From Basidiobolus meristosporus CBS 931.73 (Eukaryota > Basidiobolomycota > Basidiobolomycetes > Basidiobolales > Basidiobolaceae), in assembly GCA_002104905.1 (NCBI GenBank), contig MCFE01000492.1, forward strand, positions 1 to 64,000: a stretch of DNA of 64,000 nt, read 5' to 3'. Shown in pieces: positions 57,472 through 64,000 of this stretch (positions are counted from its first letter, which is position 1; each line of letters starts with the position of its first letter). Both the position numbers and the translations under genes were made by a program. A model generated the notes under the pieces. It was not told where the DNA came from. It ran no database searches and saw only the letters and a list, made by a program, of their open reading frames with translations.

Positions 57472-58060
57472 TGTTATGAACTCCCTGCTATTACTGGAAC
57501 TTCTCCCTTGGCTGAAAAGCTAAATGGATCTAACTACCAACTCTGGAGGGTGAAGATGAAGATATGGCTGCCAGAAAGTGGCCTTGGTGATATTTTCATG
57601 GGAAAAAAAGCCCTCTTAAAGGTACAGGAGGAGTAGCCTCAAAGTACCAGAAGGAAGGACAAAGTGCCTTCAACTGCATATGTGTTGATGTTGAAGACAA
57701 ACTGCTTACTCTATGCTAGAAAACAAAATGGCAATAAATGCCAGGAAGGCATCTGAGGACACCTACCAGTCATGCCCAGCAGCTAAGCAAATGTATTTTT
57801 GTCAAATATTCTTCACTACAAGGATGTTTTGAAGGGAAGAAATGAAATTTCTAATCAACAAAACTACCCTATTGGTTGATGAGATGGGACCAGTGGGTGT
57901 ACAAGCTACCAATGTATATGTGATGGTTACCCTCATGAATGGCCCATCCAACATGCTTCAGGGCACTGTATCAGCCATAGAGTCCAGAATTGAAGATCTA
58001 ATCTTAAAATACTCATGTGGAAAGCTCCTAGTTGAAGGATGTGTGGTATTTTTGTATTAT
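57472..58060 (+). mobile_element. Degenerate copia gag region
   Basis: After the primer-binding site the plus strand reads AEKLNGSNYQLWRVKMKIWL, the conserved start of copia Gag (LNGxNYxxWxxxM). It then continues with stops and frameshifts through about 58060. Non-functional. Confidence 0.8.
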
Positions 58061-58131
58061 ATCTAGTTATTCAGTTAGCTTAGTCACTTGGATCATTACC
58101 TACAAATGTCAGGGAATCCTGACCAAATTCC

Positions 58132-58385
58132 TAGTTGGGATTTACTTGGAAAATTTTCACCAGATTATTAGTTACCCAAAAGATGAAATATCAAAAGGTT
58201 ATCCAGACAGCCTTAAACTTTGCATATGTGCTCTTGAGACCTTCCTAAGCATATTTCACTTTTTTGTTTTGCCAAGACCATGTAAAAGTATAAGTACCAC
58301 TTTTACATTCAATAAATCATTAAGTGAAAACCACAAAATCTACTTGTTCTGCCAATCACTTCCAGTATCTCCAAAACTCTACAAC
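58132..58385 (+). repeat. Copia-like LTR (copy 4, solo)
   Basis: 254 nt aligned end to end with copy 3 (TAGTTGGGATTTACTTGGAA .. TCTACAACA). The first base pair is mutated from TG to TA. No gag follows. I see no clear target-site duplication. Confidence 0.78.
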
Positions 58386-60657
58386 ACATATTACATATAT
58401 AAATACAACATTATGTTAAGAGACACCTTGTATATGTTACATGATTTTGGCAGTTTCTGGGGCTTTACCAACTTGTAAAATTAGCCAATGGTTTGTCAGA
58501 TAGCTCAAAGACTCATAGGTTATGATCTAGTTGATACATAGATAGGAATCTAACAGGTGCAAGCACCAGGGATTTGACTAAGCAATTATTTCAAAATATT
58601 AATAGCGCTTACCAAGTGTGCATCTCCCTAGTAGGATTGCATTATAAGTGTCTTATTGACTCTAGGCCATTAGACTGCATAGCCATTCATTGCCTTTCAG
58701 ATGGCAAACTTCCCTTGAAGAGAATTGTATCAAGTATGGAGACTATTGGCCAATATTCAATATAATATAACTATCCCCGCACAGACCAGTGAGACAACTG
58801 TATCAAATCCTTCAAACTAAAATTAAATATGCAGTGCTAACACAGTCAAAAGTCAAAACCTACGCACAGATATACATTTTGAAAGGTGCAAGTGAGATAT
58901 CTAGAGTAAAAGAAGGGTAGTGTGATGGTCAGGAAATGCCGCATCCCTTTTTTGGATTCAATGCACTAGCCATTTCTGATTAATAAATGATTGGCCTTTA
59001 TCTTCTGTTATTCTTCAAAATCTCCTGCTGATAGGATCAAGTGGAAAGATTGATATATTTGCTGGCTTTGTACTTAAGCCATAATAACAAAACCTACGTG
59101 ATTTGATTACTCAAATCAGAGGATAGTTAGGAAGCTCAGTAACAGGGGATTTGTACTTGAATGGAACCGCTAGCCCTCACAGCCTGAACAATTCTACAAG
59201 GATAGTTTAAACAACATATGGAAAGTCAGGTATCATTAATGATGTTCACGAGTTGAGGAATAGGGTCCACTATTGGCATGAACCAATCACCATTCATGAA
59301 ACCAAAGTGACATTCACATATAATCAGAACCACTTCAGCATGTTGCCATCTGCGCTGGCCAAGGGCAAAGCGTATATAGGGCTTATCCAATAGCATTACA
59401 TATTTATATGCTGTTATAGTCTGTCAGGTTATCTAGATCCTTACCAATAAACTACCAACTGAACAGAGGTTGAAAGGTAGGAAGCAACGTCTAATTGACT
59501 TCATCTATTAGGCTCAGGTGCCAAACCAATCTAGATGATTTTGAGACCAATGTTTAACAAATATATTAGTGCCAATGAAAGGAAGAAATTTGCATCAGGA
59601 AAGTCTAACGAAGGGAAGTAGTGTTCACAAGAGGATGATGTCCGCACAAATTTACATGACATCTTTGCGCGGGGATCATGCTCTGTTTATTGCAAATATC
59701 AGAGGCCCCAAAAGACTTAACACCAAATGCGGCGAGGAAAGATGGGCATGCCGAACAACATTAGCAAGCAAGCTTTCTGATATATCGGATGTATATAAGG
59801 AGCTAGAGAGGCCAGTGTGGCTAAACCATCTACTACAAAATCTGAGAAACAAACAAATCATGCATCCATATCAAGAACTGATCAGTTAGGGTCAACTCTC
59901 GTAACATGTATGCCCAATCAGTAAAATGTACATGAAAATCGAGTGATTGTGATGGAAATGATGCAACGATTTAGTAAGAGGATTAGGTATATAACCCCAA
60001 GTAGAGACGAAGCTCCATCCCACTGTTCGCACCCACATCACTACCCGTGTCCAGCATGCTAGTGTTTCTGAAGGAAAGCAATTATTATAACTTCCCAGTG
60101 ACATCCCCACCCTCGTCCCCACCGACACTTCTATGCGTATATAGACCTAAATAAACCTGAGCCCTGGGCCTAACCAGAATTCAATATATTGTAAGTGTCG
60201 AATCACTCATCCCATGTTAACATCAACCGTATGATCCCGAGTTTGATAAATGGAAAGACTATCAACGAGGATTCATTTAAGTGACTAAGACAGCCTTAGT
60301 GGCAAATTCCTTCGCTCAACCTCCCATTTATCATGCTTCCACTTCACCCACTCGTCTAGTGTAATGACTGACAATGCTACAATGCCCTTATAGCATTCAC
60401 TAAATGCTCTATTTTTGATCATATGAATACGGAATGTCCATTGAAATCAATTTCCATGCAACCATCCATAGTAAACACTGCCCCAATAAGGCAACAAGTA
60501 CATCGTTGATGTGGAAGAGATTGATATCACTAAACTATGTTTAACGTGACGGCGAGGCTCCTTGACACCTTGTGCTAAAACCTAATGTATATTATAATTC
60601 TTCAGACCTATAAAGGCGCGGATCAGAAGCTCTTCTGGGTTGCCATTAATTGCCAAC
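58386..60657. other. Intergenic, about 2.3 kb
   Basis: AT-rich sequence with short frames (58574-58765, 59569-59889) of no recognisable content. May hold further decayed retroelement DNA. No gene supported. Confidence 0.45.
60609..60615 (+). promoter_or_regulatory. TATA box of the homeodomain gene
   Basis: TATAAAG, 43 nt before the ATG at 60658. Confidence 0.5.
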
Positions 60658-61296
60658 ATGAGCTTGGAAGACACCTCCCACACCTACTGTGATGATACAC
60701 CCAGTCCTGTAGCTGAGAGCTACGAAATTGACCAGCTCTTAAGGACCTTTGACCAGGAGGCCACCATATCCAGAAATATGAATGGCCGGGCGGTTAAAGC
60801 GAAGCGAAAACGCGCCAACTCCCATCAGATTAAAATGCTGAATCAAATACTCAAACACAACAACTTTCCCTCGAAGGAACTGCGGGAAAAGATAGCTCAG
60901 AAAGTTGGCATGCACCCTAGAAGTGTTCAGATATGGTTCCAAAACAAAAGGCAGGAGATGAAGAAGAAGTCCCAACCAAGCGAAGTGATTTTGTCCGACA
61001 TTAATTATCCACACGAGGCAGCAGGAGAGCAATCACCAGCCCCAATCGAGCCTGTGAAAGGTATTAAGCTGCCACCTATATCGAATCTGTTCATAACCAG
61101 CGACAAGTATGTGGCATACATTCGCAACGACTTTATATCCCGTTCGCACAGGCATCCCTTTCCTTGTCTACTTCAAAGGCACGCCATCCCAAAACTTAAA
61201 TTACCTATTCGATCGGTGACTGACAGAAACCCATGCCAAATCAACCTTAGGCAAGATCTTCTCGAGCTTCAAGCTCCACTAGAGTTTCGGTTATAA
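60658..61296 (+). CDS. Homeodomain transcription factor
   Basis: Single exon, 212 residues from the first ATG. Residues about 42-102 form a typical 60-residue homeodomain: basic arm KAKRKRANSHQIKMLNQILK, helix 2 SKELREKIAQKVGM and recognition helix RSVQIWFQNKRQEMKKK with the invariant W, F, N and R. The Gln at recognition-helix position 50 (WFQNKRQ) is of the common class. The fungal relatives are the Yox1/Yhp1/Pho2-like group, where such proteins act as cell-cycle or phosphate regulators; the specific role is unknown. The C-terminal 100 residues are unrecognised. A few upstream codons are open but lack an ATG. Confidence 0.93.
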   Translation: MSLEDTSHTYCDDTPSPVAESYEIDQLLRTFDQEATISRNMNGRAVKAKRKRANSHQIKMLNQILKHNNFPSKELREKIAQKVGMHPRSVQIWFQNKRQEMKKKSQPSEVILSDINYPHEAAGEQSPAPIEPVKGIKLPPISNLFITSDKYVAYIRNDFISRSHRHPFPCLLQRHAIPKLKLPIRSVTDRNPCQINLRQDLLELQAPLEFRL

Positions 61297-61736
61297 CATT
61301 ACCAATCGATCTATTCCCAAGATAAAAAGAAACCCAACGTAAACTTGGGATTTCCCACCCCAAGCGCCTTTAATTCTCCAAAACCCATCAAAATATTATT
61401 ATTCCGTTAAACGCAGAATTAAACTTCATCAGTGCGGTTATATCATGTTCCGAACAACCTATATGAAGAGCAAAAACTTGGAGGCTTGGGCTTATCAGTA
61501 GTACAGAGCAACGAACATGGATTAATCTTTGTGGGCTCGTATATTTAATCCTTGGATAGTAAATACAGGAACATGAAGGCAGCATATGAGGAGAATTGGA
61601 GTGAATAAATGATGTGTGAAGACTGGACATTCTCAAGAGAAACCTGAAAATAATCGAGAGCAAGAACATGAAGTGGAGGTACTCTAATGTAGGTTATTTA
61701 ATGTGTTATATATATGCGAACCACGCAAATCATGGC
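61297..61736. other. Intergenic between convergent genes
   Basis: 3' flanks of the homeodomain and uL30m genes. Nothing further recognised. Confidence 0.5.
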
Positions 61737-62156
61737 TTAATAGTTGAAACCATGGGATCTTTCAACCACAAAACCTCTAGCTGCCTTGACCCTAGTCTCA
61801 TGAGGTTGCTTTACGTTGTGGACCTTCAAGAGCTCCTTCAATTTCAAAATAGTACCAGCAACGTCGGGGGTTTGTGGTCTAAATATGGTCTGTTGGAGTT
61901 TTCTGAAACCAAGTGCCTTTACGGCTCTGCGGGTTTTGGGGTGGAGGCCAATTGGAGAGCGAATCAAAGTGATTTTGAAAAAGCCGGCGGGTTGGATTTT
62001 TTCTCCGCTATCCACAACTTTCTTGGCATCCTTAGACAGCCATTTGTAAGCGTTCTGGGCCTTTTGTCTGGCATACTCCTGCTCGGGGAGCTTCTGCACA
62101 GAGCTGGTTACGCGTGGTGCAATACGTTCAGCAAGAAGGGTTCTAGTTGCGTTCAT
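61737..62156 (-). CDS. Mitochondrial large-subunit ribosomal protein uL30m
   Basis: Intronless, 139 residues. The leader is basic and free of early acidic residues (MNATRTLLAERIAPRVTSSV), fitting mitochondrial import. The core FFKITLIRSPIGLHPKTRRAVK, then ALGFRKLQQTIFRP.TPDVAGTILKLKELLKV is the complete L30 ferredoxin-like fold signature, closer to bacterial uL30 than to cytosolic eukaryotic uL30. In yeast the equivalent is Mrpl33. The region after the fold (HETRVKAARGFVVERSHGF) is a fungal-type extension. Confidence 0.93.
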   Translation of the reverse strand: MNATRTLLAERIAPRVTSSVQKLPEQEYARQKAQNAYKWLSKDAKKVVDSGEKIQPAGFFKITLIRSPIGLHPKTRRAVKALGFRKLQQTIFRPQTPDVAGTILKLKELLKVHNVKQPHETRVKAARGFVVERSHGFNY

Positions 62157-62584
62157 GGTTGAATAAGAGGGTAGAAAGGTCCTGCAGCGAAGAAGTATCG
62201 CTCAAAGATGGACTATCAATAGAAGAAATCCCCAAGTCAATAGAATTTTTTCCCTGCAAGCGAAGCTCCAAATGAGAGTTGTAAGATCTGATTGGATACT
62301 CCATGGCTGACCTTTGCTGATTAAAATTACCACTTGTATGGGTAAAGTGTCGGATTTAATCCGAACTATGACAAGGTACAACACTAGTGTAAAAACACAA
62401 ATGGCATTCACATTGAAAACGAGTGATTACGGACAGAGTAATCAACCATAGAGCAACGAAATGCAAGCACTCACTCAGAGTAAAACATCAATCAACTTCC
62501 ATGAAACATGCATACTTTATTGAGAGAAGACAATCTAAGCCGGCAAATTAAGGTTAATTAGATGCAGAGAGGATTTTTGGATTC
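62157..62584. other. Intergenic
   Basis: uL30m promoter and RPL37 3' flank. No gene supported. Confidence 0.5.
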
Positions 62585-62923
62585 TTAAGCGGAAGCGGTT
62601 TGCTTTTGAGCTTGAGTACCCTCACGGAAACCATTCTTGAAGCGACGAGAAACGTTCTTAAGATATCTCATACGACCAGTACCGGTAGTCTTTCTACGCT
62701 TGGCCTTTTGGCCCCAGTTGAAGCTGCGGATCTTAGCGGCGGGGTATCCACAAGAGGCGCAAGTCTTCTTCTGGTTGTGGAAAGAGCGCTTGCCACAACG
62801 ACGGCAGAGAGTGTGACTCTTGGTGTGGCGTTTACCAAAACTTTGGGTACCCTTGGTCTAAATTCATATAAGTTGGATGAGTAACGGCCCTTGTCAACAA
62901 GATGGATGGGTGGTGCATACCAT
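62585..62923 (-). CDS. RPL37: 60S ribosomal protein eL37
   Basis: Two exons: 62923-62921 (only the ATG codon) and 62857-62585, separated by a 63-nt GTATGC..TAG intron, giving 91 residues. The protein [20 protein letters not shown] is the universal eL37 start. The zinc ribbon is intact (CRRCGKRS.. and CASCG), and [20 protein letters not shown] follows. It binds 5.8S/25S rRNA near the exit tunnel. A single-codon first exon is common in ribosomal protein genes of intron-rich fungi, and the adjoining RPS6 at 731 has a two-codon first exon. Confidence 0.96.
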
Positions 62924-63406
62924 GACGGATGGGAGATATCAAAACAATCGCAGATGGGTTCTGGAAAAGAAGGAACTCATCACATGTGCATTCGTTTATG
63001 AATATTCTTGGATTGGTGATTGGTGATCCAATGATCCATCCAATCGTAGATGTTTGTGAATAATAAGTCAATCCTGGTTAGATATGTCGGGAATTAATCA
63101 CATGGTCAAGCAAATGGAGAAGCGACCCTTGAAAGTCGGTCCTGGTTAACCTGAATTGTGAAATTTAGTTTTGAAATCAATATCAAGTATGTCGACTGTT
63201 AGTCATGCAAATGTAGAAGGAAGACATTTTTATTTAACAAAATGTGTCTAAAAATGCTATACATTGGAGCAATCAAGGCTATCAGAAATTATCTGGCACG
63301 TTGGGCTATTGGTTGATGATAAATTGAAAGTAAAATAAATGCGCTGTTGCTGGAACTTGGTGTGAATGAATGGAAATTTGATTAAATGACTGGCTTAGTG
63401 AGCTGC
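62924..63406. other. Intergenic
   Basis: RPL37 promoter and the 3' flank of the PCC alpha gene. No gene supported. Confidence 0.5.
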
Positions 63407-64000
63407 TTATTTGGCCTCTGGCTTGTCATCCTCGAATTCAATAAGGATCTCCTCTGCACCAACGCTAGTACCGGGTTGGGTGTACACCTTCTTTACCTTG
63501 CCAACACGAGTGGCCCGCAAGACGTTCTGCATCTTCATGGCTTCGACCACAGCCAACTCAGCTCCTTCGGCGATAACATCTCCTGGCTTGACGGCAATGC
63601 TGACAACACTTCCGGGCATAGGAGAGATCAGGAACTTGGCCATGTCTTGCTTGGGCTTCTCCTTCATGTATTGAGAGAATTGTTGCTGGGCCTCATTGAG
63701 GACACTAACATCAAACTTGGTGCCGTAGTGTTGAAGCTTGAAGCCTAGTGGTTGGGGGTCGAGGTATTGAACGTCAACCTCCTTTTCGTTGATGCGAGCG
63801 TTTACCAAAGATGATTCAAGTTCCCAGTCGGCCTCGATGGCAACTGGCTCCTTATCATTGATGGAGACTGAGAACTTGGAGTCGGATTCAAGCGAGACAG
63901 GTCCCTCCCTGCTGACCTTAACCTTCATCACCTTATCCTTGTCGGCGGGAGTGGGGTTCACGTACAAGTTCCACTCTTGGGGAACCTTTCTTTCAAGCTC
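63407..64000 (-). CDS. Propionyl-CoA carboxylase alpha subunit, C-terminal part (cut by window edge)
   Basis: Biotin-dependent mitochondrial enzyme that converts propionyl-CoA to methylmalonyl-CoA. Only the last 197 residues lie in the window; the frame is open at the edge. Visible are the BT-domain end (LGFKLQHYGTKFDVSVL) and the biotinyl domain (about the last 75 residues) with SPMPGSVVSIAVKPGD and EAMKMQN, whose Lys carries biotin. EAMKMQN is the alpha-subunit form of PCC; pyruvate carboxylase has AMKME and methylcrotonyl-CoA carboxylase differs in the BT domain. The sequence ends FEDDKPEAK. No intron is seen in this part. Ascomycetes mostly use the methylcitrate cycle instead, so this supports an early-diverging fungus. 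Confidence 0.88.
   Translation of the reverse strand, partial: ELERKVPQEWNLYVNPTPADKDKVMKVKVSREGPVSLESDSKFSVSINDKEPVAIEADWELESSLVNARINEKEVDVQYLDPQPLGFKLQHYGTKFDVSVLNEAQQQFSQYMKEKPKQDMAKFLISPMPGSVVSIAVKPGDVIAEGAELAVVEAMKMQNVLRATRVGKVKKVYTQPGTSVGAEEILIEFEDDKPEAK

Noticed and set aside
57095-57523. 142-codon plus-strand ORF
   Set aside because: It runs through the LTR copy at 57218-57471; similar frames occur at 19841 and 58032 only because the repeat is shared.
1-64000. tRNA genes and CRISPR arrays
   Set aside because: I looked for T-arm (GGTTCGA) boxes with matching stems and for regularly spaced direct repeats and found none convincing. The few GGTTCGA hits (for example near 29730 and 34882) lack a cloverleaf. 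A tRNAscan-SE run would be decisive.

Overview
This is a 64 kb eukaryotic nuclear window, most likely from an early-diverging (non-Dikarya) fungus. It has about 21 protein-coding genes and two retrotransposon graveyards. Most genes are split by short (about 50-120 nt) GT..AG introns. Fungal signs are a BUR1/CDK9 kinase, an ORT1-type ornithine carrier, a Kre9/KNH-like wall-protein domain and a GPI-type Ser/Thr-rich surface protein. The translation elongation factor is the EFL paralogue rather than ordinary EF-1alpha. EFL is known from some chytrids and Basidiobolus as well as from non-fungal protists. A propionyl-CoA carboxylase alpha subunit and a serpin also argue against an ascomycete or basidiomycete. 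I cannot name the genus. Exon coordinates were assembled by hand; for all but a few genes the reading phase closes exactly across every junction.

Layout. 0.7-1.6 kb: RPS6. 2.6-5.1 kb (-): EF-hand/coiled-coil/C-tail-anchored protein resembling KASH5. 6.8-10.6 kb: GRAM-GRAM-TBC-EF-hand RabGAP. 11.1-11.8 kb (-): small coiled-coil protein. 13.5-15.6 kb (-): TRM2 tRNA m5U54 methyltransferase. 16.3-17.7 kb: Kre9/KNH-like single-pass surface protein. 19.85-21.3 kb: degenerate copia-like LTR cluster with an inverted repeat. 22.2-24.5 kb: secreted MABP-repeat metallophosphoesterase. 25.2-27.0 kb (-): Ca2+-regulated mitochondrial carrier. 28.4-29.6 kb: NAD+/pyrimidine/folate-type carrier. 30.1-30.7 kb (-): EFL pseudogene. 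30.8-32.2 kb (-): EFL. 33.1-33.7 kb (-): GPI-type surface protein. 35.3-35.7 kb (-): CENP-X/MHF2, a four-exon gene of only 88 codons. 36.3-37.6 kb (-): poly-Q protein with a 22-nt microexon. 38.3-38.7 kb (-): orphan WWE/DDHD-like ORF. 39.5-40.4 kb: SGNH/GDSL esterase. 40.75-42.0 kb (-): serpin. 42.6-44.5 kb (-): BUR1/CDK9. 45.5-46.8 kb: ornithine carrier. 47.0-48.5 kb (-): queuosine salvage glycosylase QNG1. 49.0-50.8 kb (-): MFSD5-type transporter. 53.4-54.9 kb (-): cytochrome P450. 55.8-58.4 kb: second copia graveyard. 60.7-61.3 kb: homeodomain protein. 61.7-62.2 kb (-): mitoribosomal uL30m. 62.6-62.9 kb (-): RPL37. 63.4 kb to the window edge (-): PCC alpha C-terminus.

There is no operon-like organisation. 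Neighbours are mixed housekeeping genes (translation, mitochondrial transport, tRNA modification, transcription elongation) with accessory ones (serpin, P450, secreted hydrolases). The most unusual contents are the serpin, the KASH5-like candidate, EFL with its adjacent deletion-bearing pseudocopy, and the MABP-phosphoesterase fusion.
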